Positions 10,974 to 20,376 of a stretch of DNA of 64,000 bases are shown one piece after another. The stretch spans positions 124,001 through 188,000 of the forward strand of contig NZ_VWXX01000003.1 in assembly GCF_008632335.1 (NCBI RefSeq), read 5' to 3'. The position numbers were made by a program, and so were the translations under genes. Origin of the DNA: Thiohalocapsa marina (GTDB taxonomy: Bacteria > Pseudomonadota > Gammaproteobacteria > Chromatiales > Chromatiaceae). Position 1 is the stretch's first letter. Each line of letters opens with the position of its first letter. The notes under the pieces are model-generated. The model searched no databases. It worked only from the letters and a program-made list of their open reading frames with translations, and was not told where the DNA came from.

Positions 10974-11753
10974 TCAGTCGCTGAAGATCTGATCGAAGAA
11001 GCCCTGCATCTGGGCCCAGGAGCGGCTGTCCGCCTCGGCGTCGTAGCGCAGGGCATCGATGCCGTAATCGCCGGCGGCAGGGTTGGTGAAGGCATGGCGG
11101 GCATCACTATAGACCACCAGTTGCCAGTCGGCGCCCGCTGTCTGCAGGGATTGCTGGAAGGCGGCGACTCGCTCCGCCGGCACGAAGGGGTCCTCGAAGC
11201 CGTGGGCGGCCAGGATGCTGGCCTTGATGTCGCTGTCTTCCGGCGCCGGCGGCAGTGAGCCGTGCAGGCTGACCACGCCGTCGAGGTTGGCGCCGGCATA
11301 GGCCATCTGCAGCACCGTGGCACCGCCGAAGCAGTAGCCGACGGCGGCGAGTTTGTCGGTGTCCACGCGCGGGTCGGCCTTCAGAGCCTCCAGTCCGGCC
11401 AGGGCCCGCGCCCGCCAGTCCTCGACGTTGGCGGTGATCTGCTGCATCCAGCCCTTGGCGTCCGGGGCGTGGCGGGTCACCCGCTGGTCGCCGTACATGT
11501 CGATGGCGAAGGCAACGTAGCCCAGTTCCGCCAGCATGCGGGCGCGCTGCCTGGCGTAGTCGTTCAGCCCCCACCACTCGTGGGCGACGATGACGCCGGG
11601 GCGCTTGCCCTCGATGCTGTCGTCATAGACCAGGTGGCCCTTCAGCGTGCTGTCGCCGTGGCTGTATTCAACGGTCTCGGTCTGGATTGCGGCGCCGGCG
11701 GCGGCCGGAATCAACAGTGCGGCGAACAGGGCAGCGGGTGCAAGGATCTGCAT
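10974..11753 (-). CDS. Secreted dienelactone hydrolase family protein
   Basis: Alpha/beta hydrolase of 259 aa. It begins with a signal peptide (MQILAPAALFAALLIPAAAG, then A), so it is exported. The family triad is visible: nucleophile cysteine in GYCFGGATVL, aspartate in HGFEDPFVP, and histidine in YSDARHAFTNP. An early HEWWGLNDYARQRARMLAELGY segment is also typical. The ATG at 11753 has GAGGAG just upstream and starts the signal peptide; an ATG 18 bases earlier is less likely. The physiological substrate is unknown; many members are not true dienelactone hydrolases. It is followed by phrB. Confidence 0.9.
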   Translation of the reverse strand: MQILAPAALFAALLIPAAAGAAIQTETVEYSHGDSTLKGHLVYDDSIEGKRPGVIVAHEWWGLNDYARQRARMLAELGYVAFAIDMYGDQRVTRHAPDAKGWMQQITANVEDWRARALAGLEALKADPRVDTDKLAAVGYCFGGATVLQMAYAGANLDGVVSLHGSLPPAPEDSDIKASILAAHGFEDPFVPAERVAAFQQSLQTAGADWQLVVYSDARHAFTNPAAGDYGIDALRYDAEADSRSWAQMQGFFDQIFSD

Positions 11754-11901
11754 GCGGGTCTCCTCGGGCATTGGGGGCTTGAGCGCGCCTTGTGATTTGA
11801 TTCGGGACCTTCTATGCTGCAGCGCAGCAATGCGGTCTGAAGGCCGGTTGCCTGACTGTCACTGAGCCAGTCTCAGAGCCAGCCCGGCAGCAGGCCGCCA
11901 A

Positions 11902-12834
11902 TCAGGCATGGCCGATCAACTCGTCAATATGGGTGCTGACGCAGCGTCCCAAGGCCGAGAGGTTGTAGCCGCCTTCCAGACAGGAGACGATGCGTCCGCC
12001 GGCGTGACGCTCGGCCAGATCGTGCAACTGCTTGGTGATCCAGGCGTAATCCGCCTCGCGCAGATTGAAGTGGGCCATGTCGTCCTCGGCGTGGCCGTCG
12101 AAGCCGGCGGAGACCATCACCAGTTGCGGCGCGAAGGCCTCCAGTCGCGGCAGCCAGTCCCGCTCGATGGCGGCGCGGAAGGCGGTCCCGTCGGTGCGCG
12201 ATGGCAACGGCGTATTGATGATGTTGGGGCCCTTGGGTTCGGCGCTGCCGCCGGGATAGAACGGATACTGGAAGCTGGAGCAGAACAGGACATGCTCGTT
12301 GCCGGCGAAGATATCTTCGGTGCCATTGCCGTGATGCACGTCGAAGTCGATGATGGCGATGCGCTCGATGCCGTACCGGTCCATGGCGTGGAAGGCGCCA
12401 ATGGCCACGTTGTTGAAGAAGCAGAAGCCCATGGCCGCATGGCGTTCGGCGTGGTGGCCCGGCGGGCGCACGGCGCAGAAGGCGGCGTGATGCTTGTCGC
12501 CCATCACCAGATCCACCGCCAGCGTGGCGGCACCGGCGGCATGCAGGGCCGCGTCGAGGGTACCGATGCACATGGCGGTGTCGCCATCGACCCAGGACAG
12601 GGTGTCCGCGGCGCTCGGGGCGCTGGCGAAGATCATGTCCACGTAATCTGCGTCGTGGGCGCGCAGTAGCTGCTCGCGGGTGGCCTTGGGTGCGTCATAA
12701 TGGGTCACCAGCATCTCGATGCCGGAGGCAATCATGCGATCACTGATGGCGTGCAGCCGCTCGGGCACCTCCACATGGTGCGCGCCCATCTTGTGTTCGT
12801 GGCAGGCCTGGTGTGAGATGTAGGCTAGGTTCAT
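11902..12834 (-). CDS. Histone deacetylase family protein
   Basis: Zinc-dependent amidohydrolase of the class II HDAC/acetylpolyamine amidohydrolase family, 310 aa. Characteristic segments are HVEVPERLHAISDRM near the N-terminus, FCAVRPPGHHAERHAAMGFC with the tandem histidines, IIDFDVHHGNGTEDIF with zinc ligands, and VMVSAGFDGHAEDD. The ATG at 12834 gives the usual N-terminus (MNLAYISHQACHEHKMG); a frame extending to 12912 adds non-homologous residues. It is divergent from the Pat-type acetyltransferase, so a deacetylase and an acetyltransferase share one intergenic region; a shared role in protein or metabolite acetylation is inference. Confidence 0.92.
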   Translation of the reverse strand: MNLAYISHQACHEHKMGAHHVEVPERLHAISDRMIASGIEMLVTHYDAPKATREQLLRAHDADYVDMIFASAPSAADTLSWVDGDTAMCIGTLDAALHAAGAATLAVDLVMGDKHHAAFCAVRPPGHHAERHAAMGFCFFNNVAIGAFHAMDRYGIERIAIIDFDVHHGNGTEDIFAGNEHVLFCSSFQYPFYPGGSAEPKGPNIINTPLPSRTDGTAFRAAIERDWLPRLEAFAPQLVMVSAGFDGHAEDDMAHFNLREADYAWITKQLHDLAERHAGGRIVSCLEGGYNLSALGRCVSTHIDELIGHA

Positions 12835-12940
12835 CGCGGTCCCCCTGTTTTTCGCCAATATCCAAGCTTCAGCCATTGCTGTCAAATGCCCCGGCGAGCC
12901 GGGGCCGCCCAACCGTCAAGTCTGTCGAGGTTTCATTGCG

Positions 12941-15619
12941 ATGCGTCTCACCGATGTCGATCAATTGTTCGTGCCGGATAATGTCGCCGTGTTCGGCGCC
13001 AGCGACGGCGAGGGGTCGGTGGCCGGCATGGTCTACCGCAACTTGCTGGCGGCGGACTTCAAGGGACAATGCTACGCCATCAATCCGAAGTACGACGAGG
13101 TGGCCGGCCGCCCCTGCTACAAGGATCTGGCGGCGCTGGACAAGCACATCGACCTGGCGCTGATCGCCACCCCGGCGCAGCATGTCGCGGGCATCCTGGA
13201 CCAGTGCGGCGACTATGGCGTGCGCGCCGCAGTGATCCACTCGGCGGGCTTTGCCGAGCACGGCGAGCGCGGCTCCGTGCTGCAGGAGCGGCTGGTGGAG
13301 GCAGCCCGGCGCAATCGCATCCGCGTGCTCGGACCGAACTGCCTGGGGGTGATGCGCCCGTCCCATGGCCTCAATGCCAGCTTCCACAACGCCATGCCGA
13401 AGCGCGGCAATGTCGCGCTGGTGTCGCAATCCGGCGCCATCTGTGCCGCCATGCTGGACTGGGCAGCGCCGCGCAATGTGGGGTTCTCGACGGTGGTGTC
13501 CATGGGCGCGGCGGCGGACGTGGACTTCGGCGACGTGCTGGATTATCTGGCGCTGGACTCCCAGACCCAGAGCATCCTGCTGTACGTGGAGGGCATCCGC
13601 GACGCACGCCGCTTCATGAGCGGACTGCGGGCGGCGGCGCGGCTGAAGCCGGTGATCGTGGTCAAGGGCGGCCGGCATCCGGCGGGGTCGCGGGCGGCCA
13701 TGTCCCACACCGGCGCCTTCGTCGGCGAGATGGAGGTGTTCAGCGCGGCCATGGAACGCAGCGGCGGCGTCATCGTCGAGCGCCTGTGGCAGTTGTTCGC
13801 GGCGGCCCAGGTGTTCGGCGCCGGCCGGCCCTTTGCCGGCAACCGGCTGGCCATCGTCACCAACGGCGGCGGGCCGGGGGTGTTGGCGGCGGACCGTGCC
13901 GTCGAACAGGGCCTGGCGCTGGCGCAGTTCACCGACCAGACCCGCGAGGTGCTGAGCAAGGCGTTGCCGGCGCACTGGTCCCATGGCAATCCGGTGGACG
14001 TGATCGGCGATGCCTCGGCGGAGCGTTACCGCGCCGCCGTCGACGCCTGCCTCGCGGACGAGAACGTGGACTGCCTGCTGGTGCTGCTGTCGCCCATGGC
14101 CACCTGGCAACCGACGGCGGTGGCCGAGCAGGTGATCGAGGCGGCAAAGAAATCGCGCAAGCCGGTGCTCACCTGCTGGATGGGCGAGGACCGCGTCGCC
14201 GAGGCCCATGCGCTGTTTTCCCAGCACGGCATCCCGCACCTGGATTCGCCGGATCTGGTCATCGACGCCATCTCCTACCTGGCGCAGCACCGCCGCAATC
14301 AGGGCCTGCTGGTGCAATCGCCGGGGCCCTTGTCCCAGCAGCTCACGCCGGACGTCGAAGGGGCGCGGCTGATCATCGAGGGCGTCATGGCGGAGGGGCG
14401 CAAGATCCTCGGCACCATCGAGGCCAAGGCCATCCTGTCGGCCTTCCGCATCCCCACCACCCAGGCGGTGCTGTCGCGCAGCCCCAACGAGGCCCTGATG
14501 GCGGCCCAGGCGCTGGGCTTTCCGGTGGTGATGAAGATCAGCTCGCCGGACATCCTGCACAAGTCCGACGTGGATGGCGTGCGGCTGGGGCTGAATGATG
14601 CCCAGACCATCCGTCGCGCCTACACCGAGCTGGTGGAGCGCGCCGGGCGGTTGCGTCCGGAGGCGCGCATCGACGGCGTGACAGTGGAGCACATGGTGCC
14701 GACGCGGGCGGCGCGCGAGCTGATGGTGGGCGTGGCGCGCGATCCCATCTTCGGCCCGGTGATCAGCTTTGGCGCCGGCGGCACCGACATGGAGGTGCTC
14801 GGCGACCGGGCGCTGGGGCTGCCGCCGCTGAACGCCTTCATCATCCAGACCATGATCGAGCACACCCGGGTGGCGCGCCTGATGGGGGCCTTCAGCCACA
14901 TGCCGCCGATGAACCGCCAGGCCCTGTCGCGCATCCTGCAGCGGGTCTCGGAGATGGTGTGCGAGCTGCCGGAGATCCTGGAGATGGAGATCAACCCGCT
15001 GATCGGCAACGACCTGGAGGTCATTGCCGTGGATGCCCGCATCCGCGTGGCCTATCGGCCGCCACAGCAGTCGCTGTACGGTCACATGGCCATTCACCCC
15101 TACCCGCAGCACCTGATCGAGCGGGTGCCGCTGCCCGACGGCACCGATCTGATCATTCGCCCGATTCGGCCGGAGGACGCTGAACTGGAGCAGAGCTTCG
15201 TGCGCGGGCTGTCGGAGCAGACCAAGTATTTCCGCTTCATGCAGGCGATCAAGGAATTGACGCCGGAGATGCTGGTGCGCTTCACCCAGATCGACTACGA
15301 CCGCGAGATGGCGCTGGTCGGGGTCATCGAGGACGGCGGCCAGGAGACCGAGGTGGGGGTCGCCCGCTATATGTCGCGTCCCGGCGGCGACACCTGCGAG
15401 TTCGCCATCGTCGTCTCCGACGCCAGCAGCGGCCGCGGCATTGGCGCCCGCCTGATGCGCTCGCTGATGCAGAACGCGCGCAACAAGGGCCTGCGCATCA
15501 TGGAAGGGGAGGTGCTGACCGCCAATCACCGCATGCTGGCGCTGATGAAGTCACTGGGCTTCCGCATCGAGACCGACCGGCACGATCCAAGCATCAAGCT
15601 GGTGTCCGCGGTGCTGTAG
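12941..15619 (+). CDS. Pat-type protein lysine acetyltransferase (acyl-CoA synthetase-like plus GNAT)
   Basis: Large protein of 892 aa with the architecture of bacterial Pat/PatZ/YfiQ: a CoA-binding domain (about 1-130, GASDGEGSVAGMVYRNLL), succinyl-CoA-ligase-like domains (ALVSQSGAICAAMLDWA), an ATP-grasp domain (GFPVVMKISSPDILHKSD, about residues 510-700), and a C-terminal GNAT domain with the acetyl-CoA loop SSGRGIGARLM. In known members the synthetase half is not catalytic and the GNAT half acetylates lysines, for example on acetyl-CoA synthetase. The start at 12941 follows GAGGTTT. It is divergent from the HDAC-family gene. Confidence 0.93.
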   Translation: MRLTDVDQLFVPDNVAVFGASDGEGSVAGMVYRNLLAADFKGQCYAINPKYDEVAGRPCYKDLAALDKHIDLALIATPAQHVAGILDQCGDYGVRAAVIHSAGFAEHGERGSVLQERLVEAARRNRIRVLGPNCLGVMRPSHGLNASFHNAMPKRGNVALVSQSGAICAAMLDWAAPRNVGFSTVVSMGAAADVDFGDVLDYLALDSQTQSILLYVEGIRDARRFMSGLRAAARLKPVIVVKGGRHPAGSRAAMSHTGAFVGEMEVFSAAMERSGGVIVERLWQLFAAAQVFGAGRPFAGNRLAIVTNGGGPGVLAADRAVEQGLALAQFTDQTREVLSKALPAHWSHGNPVDVIGDASAERYRAAVDACLADENVDCLLVLLSPMATWQPTAVAEQVIEAAKKSRKPVLTCWMGEDRVAEAHALFSQHGIPHLDSPDLVIDAISYLAQHRRNQGLLVQSPGPLSQQLTPDVEGARLIIEGVMAEGRKILGTIEAKAILSAFRIPTTQAVLSRSPNEALMAAQALGFPVVMKISSPDILHKSDVDGVRLGLNDAQTIRRAYTELVERAGRLRPEARIDGVTVEHMVPTRAARELMVGVARDPIFGPVISFGAGGTDMEVLGDRALGLPPLNAFIIQTMIEHTRVARLMGAFSHMPPMNRQALSRILQRVSEMVCELPEILEMEINPLIGNDLEVIAVDARIRVAYRPPQQSLYGHMAIHPYPQHLIERVPLPDGTDLIIRPIRPEDAELEQSFVRGLSEQTKYFRFMQAIKELTPEMLVRFTQIDYDREMALVGVIEDGGQETEVGVARYMSRPGGDTCEFAIVVSDASSGRGIGARLMRSLMQNARNKGLRIMEGEVLTANHRMLALMKSLGFRIETDRHDPSIKLVSAVL

Positions 15620-15705
15620 CTGTTCGCCGATCCGGCTGCGGCGGGCTCAGGAAATGAGCCACCCCGGTGCTAGACTGCGATGCAGTTGAAAACCGGGGGT
15701 GCAGG

Positions 15706-18267
15706 ATGACGGGGGAGACGGCGCAAAGCGGGCGCGAGGGCGCGGGTGTGGAGCGGTTGCTGTCGGGATTCCGGCGCCGGTACAGCGGGCGCATCACCGG
15801 TGAACTGGCGATGCCGGCCCTGCCGGCGCGGTTTGCGCCGCTGCCGGACGACCTGCATCCGCGGCTGCGTGAGGCCTTGATGGCGCGCGGGCTGAACCGG
15901 CTCTACAGCCATCAGCGCGCCGCCTGGGACCTGGCGCGGGAGGGCCGCCATCTGGTGGCGGCCACGCCGACGGCATCCGGCAAGACGCTCTGCTACAACC
16001 TGCCCGTGATCGACGCGGTGCTGAGCCGCGGCGCCAAGGCGCTCTATCTGTTCCCCACCAAGGCCCTGGCCCAGGACCAGGTGGCCGAGCTCACAGAGCT
16101 GAATCACTGGCCGGGGGCCGGGGACGGCGGTCTCGGCATCAAGGCCTTCACCTTCGACGGCGACACGCCCGGCGACGCGCGCAAGGCGGTGCGCACCCGC
16201 GGCGACATCGTGCTGTCCAACCCGGACATGCTGCACCAGGCCATCCTGCCGCACCACACCAAGTGGGCGCAGTTCTTCGAGTCGCTGGCCTTCATCGTTG
16301 TCGACGAGCTGCACAGCTACCGCGGCGTCTTCGGCTCGCATGTGGCCAATGTCTTCCGGCGCCTGCAGCGCATCTGCCGCTTCTATGGCGCCGCGCCGCG
16401 CTTCATCTTCGCCTCGGCCACCATCGCCAATCCGGCGGAGCTGGCCTCCCGGCTGGTGGGCGAGCCCGTCGCCGCGGTGACCGACAGCGGGGCACCGCGC
16501 GGGGCGAGGCATCTGCTGCTCTGGAATCCGCCGGTCATCGACCCCGATCTCGGCATCCGTGCCTCGGCCCGCTCCCAGACCACGCGCATCGCCCGCGCCG
16601 CCACCAAGGCCGGGCTCAAGAACATCGTCTTCGCGCGCTCGCGGCTCATGGTGGAGGTGATCACCAAGTACCTCAAAGACGTCTTCGACCGCGATCCGCG
16701 CCGGCCGCCGCGGGTGCTGGCCTACCGCGGCGGCTACCTGCCCAGCGAGCGCCGTGCCACCGAGCGCGCCCTGCGGGCCGGGCGCGTGGACTGCGTGGTG
16801 AGCACCTCGGCGCTGGAGCTCGGCGTGGACATCGGCGCCCTGGACGTCGCGGTGCTGAACGGCTACCCGGGCACCATCGCTGCCACCTGGCAGCGGCTCG
16901 GTCGCGCCGGGCGGCGTAACCGGCCCAGCCTGGGCGTGCTGGTGGCCACCAGCGATCCGCTGGACCAGTACATGGTGCGGCATCCGGAGTTCTTTCTCGG
17001 CGCCTCGCCGGAGCATGCGCGCATCCATCCCGATCAGCTGCTGATCCTGATGGACCATGTGCGCTGCGCCGCCTTCGAGCTGCCGTTCCAGGACGGCGAG
17101 GGCTTTGGCGCCGATTGCCGAGAGGACATCGCCGAGATGCTGGCCTATCTGCGCGACGAGGGCGTGCTGCAGCGCCAGGGCGGGCGCTGGTTCTGGGTGG
17201 CGGACAGCTATCCGGCCAATGCCGTGTCGCTGCGCTCGGTGGCGGAGGGCAACTTCGTCGTCATCGACATCGGCGAGGGCAGGCAGACCATCATTGCCGA
17301 GGTGGACTACTCGAGCGCCCCCGGCACCCTGTATGAGGGCGCCATCTACATGGTCCAGTCACAGCCCTACCAGGTGGAGCGGCTGGACTGGGTCGGGCGC
17401 AAGGCCTTCGTGCGCAAGACCCGCGCCGACTACTACACCGACGCCATCGACTACACCAGGCTCAAGATCCTCGAGCGCTTCGAGCGCCGCCCGCTGGGTG
17501 CCGAACCGGGTGCCGAGGCCCCGGCCAGGGCCCGCGCCGCGGTGGCCCAGGGCGAGGTGCACCTGGTGCGCCGTTATCCGGGCTACAAGAAGATCCGCTA
17601 CTACAGCCACGACAACATCGGCTATGGCAACATCGACCTGCCGGATCAGGAGATGCACACCACGGCGGTCTGGTGGCAGGTGCATCCGCAGGCGCTGGAG
17701 CAGGCGCTGCCGAACCGGGAGCGGGCCATCGAAGGCTTCCTTGGCGCCGCCTATGCGCTGCACCATGTGGCTGCGCTGCGCGTCATGGCCGAGATCCCGG
17801 ACCTGGGCCGTGCCGTCGGCGACGGGCAGGGCAGCTGGTTCGCCGTGGTTGGCAACGATGGTCGCGGCCAGTTGCGTGGACCCGACAACGAGCCCCTGGA
17901 CATGGGCGCCCCGGCGGCTGATCGATTCCAGCCGACGCTGTTCCTGTACGACAACTACCCGGGCGGCGTCGGCCTGTCCGGGCCCTTGTTCGATGCGGCA
18001 CCCGAGCTGGTGCAGGATGCCATCGGTCTGGTCTCGGCCTGCGCCTGCACCGCCGGTTGTCCGGCCTGCGTCGGTCCGGTGCTGTCCGGCGACGAGCAGC
18101 CCGCCCACGATCGGAACCGGGGCCCGAACCAGGGCCCGAAGGCCATGGCGCTGACGGTGTTGGGGTTGTTGCGCGCCCCCGCTGCTGACCGCGACAACGG
18201 GCCGGCGGATGAGGCTCGCCCGATGCCGGCGGCCGGCGGGCAGAATGGGGACTCGACGACGCATTAG
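15706..18267 (+). CDS. mrfA: DEAD/DEAH-box helicase with DUF1998, MrfA/YprA-like
   Basis: Superfamily 2 helicase of 853 aa. Walker A is in TPTASGKTLCYNLPVIDAVL, the B motif in FIVVDELHSYRGVFGSHV, and motif VI in QRLGRAGRRNRPSLGV. The C-terminal DUF1998 region ends with a four-cysteine zinc site (CACTAGCPAC). This is the layout of Bacillus subtilis MrfA (YprA), which acts with the exonuclease MrfB in a mitomycin C repair pathway. The next gene, two bases downstream, is MrfB-like, so the call rests on both domains and pairing. The ATG at 15706 has GGTGCAGG upstream; an earlier in-frame start at 15667 is unlikely. Role in this organism is inferred. Confidence 0.9.
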   Translation: MTGETAQSGREGAGVERLLSGFRRRYSGRITGELAMPALPARFAPLPDDLHPRLREALMARGLNRLYSHQRAAWDLAREGRHLVAATPTASGKTLCYNLPVIDAVLSRGAKALYLFPTKALAQDQVAELTELNHWPGAGDGGLGIKAFTFDGDTPGDARKAVRTRGDIVLSNPDMLHQAILPHHTKWAQFFESLAFIVVDELHSYRGVFGSHVANVFRRLQRICRFYGAAPRFIFASATIANPAELASRLVGEPVAAVTDSGAPRGARHLLLWNPPVIDPDLGIRASARSQTTRIARAATKAGLKNIVFARSRLMVEVITKYLKDVFDRDPRRPPRVLAYRGGYLPSERRATERALRAGRVDCVVSTSALELGVDIGALDVAVLNGYPGTIAATWQRLGRAGRRNRPSLGVLVATSDPLDQYMVRHPEFFLGASPEHARIHPDQLLILMDHVRCAAFELPFQDGEGFGADCREDIAEMLAYLRDEGVLQRQGGRWFWVADSYPANAVSLRSVAEGNFVVIDIGEGRQTIIAEVDYSSAPGTLYEGAIYMVQSQPYQVERLDWVGRKAFVRKTRADYYTDAIDYTRLKILERFERRPLGAEPGAEAPARARAAVAQGEVHLVRRYPGYKKIRYYSHDNIGYGNIDLPDQEMHTTAVWWQVHPQALEQALPNRERAIEGFLGAAYALHHVAALRVMAEIPDLGRAVGDGQGSWFAVVGNDGRGQLRGPDNEPLDMGAPAADRFQPTLFLYDNYPGGVGLSGPLFDAAPELVQDAIGLVSACACTAGCPACVGPVLSGDEQPAHDRNRGPNQGPKAMALTVLGLLRAPAADRDNGPADEARPMPAAGGQNGDSTTH

Positions 18268-18269
18268 CC

Positions 18270-19592
18270 ATGGCGAGCCTGTCTGATCGATTACGGCGGT
18301 TGCGCTCCGCCAGCCCGGAGCCGCCGGCGCCCGAGGGGCCTCCCGGCGGAGCGGAAAGCGAAGGGTCCGACGCTGGTGCGCGTCCGTCCCTGGCCGAGCG
18401 GCTGCGCTGTCTGGACCCCGTTCGCCGCCGTACGCCCTCGCGGCAAGCGCCGGACGAATCGGCCCTGGCGGACGCCCTGGGCGCCGAGATCGTCGCGCCC
18501 GGCGTGCTGCGGCTTCAGCGCCGCTGGCCCCTGGTGCGTCGCCATGGCCGCTGCGGGCTGAAAGACTGCGCGGCGGCGATGCCCTATCTGCTGGCCCCGG
18601 CAGCGGATTCGGCGCAGGGTTCCTCAACGGCTCCGGCAGCAACCACGGCAGCAAGTCTGGCAACGACAAGCCCGGCGACCTGGGCCTTCATCGACACCGA
18701 GACCAGCGGGCTGGCCGGCGGCACCGGCACCTGGGTGTTCGTCTGTGGCATCGCCCGCCTGTGCGGTGATGCTCTGTTGCTGCGGCAATGGCTGCTGACG
18801 CGGCTGGACGCAGAGGCGTCGATGCTACGGTTGCTGGCGGAGGAACTCGTCCAGACCAGCCTGCTGATCAGTTACAACGGCAAGGGCTTCGACCTGCCGC
18901 TGCTGACCACCCGCTTTCGCCTCGCCGCCGGGCCCGACACGCCCGTGCCGGCGCTGGATGCCATCGCCCACCTCGATCTGCTGTATCCGGTGCGTCGGTC
19001 CTTCGCCCGTTGCTGGCCGGATTGTCGGCTGTCCAGCGTCGAGCAGCGCCTGCTGGGTTTTACACGTATTGATGACATGCCCGGCGCCGAGGCCCCGGCG
19101 GCCTGGCTGGACTGGCTGCGCCGGGGCGACGGCGGCCGGCTTGGTGCGGTGTTGCGCCATAATCGGCTCGACCTGATCTCGCTGGCGGCGCTGGTGCCGG
19201 CCCTGGTCCGGGTGGAACAGGAGCCGGCGGCGCACGGCGCGGATGTTGGCGCCATTGCCCGGGGGCGGCTACAGCGCGGCGACGCCGTGGGCGCCCGCAT
19301 CTTGCTGCAGTCTGCCGCGCCGACCCTGCCCTCGGCGGATCTGCTGCTGTTGGCGACGCTGTATCGGCGCAGTGGGTTGTGGCCGCAGGCGTTGTCGCTG
19401 TGGAACCGACTGGCGGCGGCGGATGAACCTGCGGCGCTGGAGGCCTTGGCCAAGTACTACGAGCATCGCCAGCACGATCCTCGGCAGGCGATGGTGTTCG
19501 CCCGGCGCTTGCCGGCCGGACCGGAGCGGACGCGCCGCTGCGACAGGCTGGGCAAGAAAGTGCGCCATCAGGTCTCGTTGCCGCTGTTGTAG
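18270..19592 (+). CDS. mrfB: DEDDh-type exonuclease, MrfB/YprB-like
   Basis: Predicted 3'-5' exonuclease of 440 aa with an RNase H-like fold. The D-x-E motif is in AFIDTETSGLAGGTGTWVF (about residue 130), a second aspartate in SYNGKGFDLPLLTTRFRL, and the H-x4-D type end in RHNRLDLISLAALV. The C-terminal part, LLLLATLYRRSGLWPQALSLW, is TPR-like, as in YprB. The first 90 residues are proline/arginine-rich and poorly conserved. It starts two bases after the helicase stop codon, so the two are translationally coupled. Confidence 0.88.
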   Translation: MASLSDRLRRLRSASPEPPAPEGPPGGAESEGSDAGARPSLAERLRCLDPVRRRTPSRQAPDESALADALGAEIVAPGVLRLQRRWPLVRRHGRCGLKDCAAAMPYLLAPAADSAQGSSTAPAATTAASLATTSPATWAFIDTETSGLAGGTGTWVFVCGIARLCGDALLLRQWLLTRLDAEASMLRLLAEELVQTSLLISYNGKGFDLPLLTTRFRLAAGPDTPVPALDAIAHLDLLYPVRRSFARCWPDCRLSSVEQRLLGFTRIDDMPGAEAPAAWLDWLRRGDGGRLGAVLRHNRLDLISLAALVPALVRVEQEPAAHGADVGAIARGRLQRGDAVGARILLQSAAPTLPSADLLLLATLYRRSGLWPQALSLWNRLAAADEPAALEALAKYYEHRQHDPRQAMVFARRLPAGPERTRRCDRLGKKVRHQVSLPLL

Positions 19593-19708
19593 TCCTCTAT
19601 CCAGCCGTGAAATCCCGACATCCCCACAAGGCGGGTATATAATCGCCACATCCACGCACGGTGCCGCTCCGCGCGGTGCAGGCGCGTGTACTATCAACGG
19701 GGGGGACG
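19593..19708 (+). promoter_or_regulatory. Promoter of the LuxR-type response regulator
   Basis: In the gap after mrfB, a perfect TATAAT (19638-19643) lies 17 bases downstream of CCGACA (19615-19620), a fair sigma-70 -35. The regulator ATG follows at 19709 after a GGGGGG run that probably serves as ribosome-binding site. Confidence 0.6.
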
Positions 19709-20347
19709 ATGAAGATCAAGGTCTTGCTGGTGGATGATCATCGCATGGTGCGCGATGGACTGGGTGCGCTGTTGGCGCAGGAGGCGGATATCGAGGTGGT
19801 CGCCTTCGCCAGCGATGGCGAGGAGGCGGTGACCCTGGCCCATGCATGGAAGCCGGATGTGGTGCTGATGGACATCTGCATGCCGCGACTCAGCGGTATC
19901 GATGCCGCTGCGCAGATCGTCAAGTCACTGCCGAAGACCCGGGTCATCGCCTTGTCCGCCCAGGGCGAATGGCCGTTCGTGTCGCAGATGATGGCGGCCG
20001 GGGTATGCGGTTATGTGCAGAAGGAGCAGTCTGTCACCGAACTGGCGGCGACCATCCGCGCGGCGATGGCCGGTGAGATGCGCCTGCCGGAGTTGCCGCC
20101 GCCGACCCGGCTCGCTAACGGTACGGAGAAGCGCAGCCTGTCGCGGCGCGAGCGGCTGGTGCTGAAGGAACTGGGCGCGGGCAAGCCGGCGCGCGAGGTG
20201 GCCCAGGCCATGGGGATCAGCACCAAGACCGTGGACACCTACCGCAGGCGCATGATGATCAAGCTCGGCCTGCAGTGCCAGACGGAACTGATGAAGTACG
20301 CCGTCACGCTGCATGGCGCCGGGGATCTCCCGGCGACTCAGGAGTAG
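19709..20347 (+). CDS. NarL/FixJ-type response regulator (orphan)
   Basis: Two-domain transcriptional regulator of 212 aa. The receiver domain begins KIKVLLVDDHRMVRDGL with the acidic pair, and the phosphoacceptor is D55 in VVLMDICMP. The LuxR-type helix-turn-helix occupies about residues 145-200 (SRRERLVLKELGAGKPAREVAQ, then STKTVDTYRRRM). No histidine kinase gene is adjacent, so its partner is encoded elsewhere. It has its own promoter and converges on the M1 peptidase gene. Confidence 0.92.
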   Translation: MKIKVLLVDDHRMVRDGLGALLAQEADIEVVAFASDGEEAVTLAHAWKPDVVLMDICMPRLSGIDAAAQIVKSLPKTRVIALSAQGEWPFVSQMMAAGVCGYVQKEQSVTELAATIRAAMAGEMRLPELPPPTRLANGTEKRSLSRRERLVLKELGAGKPAREVAQAMGISTKTVDTYRRRMMIKLGLQCQTELMKYAVTLHGAGDLPATQE

Positions 20348-20376
20348 GCAGGGCGGAGGCGTGTGGCGGGTCCAGA

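Noticed and set aside
12869-15529. Long minus-strand frame across the Pat-type gene
   Set aside because: Antisense of a clearly conserved protein; composition rich in Arg, His and Gln without domains.
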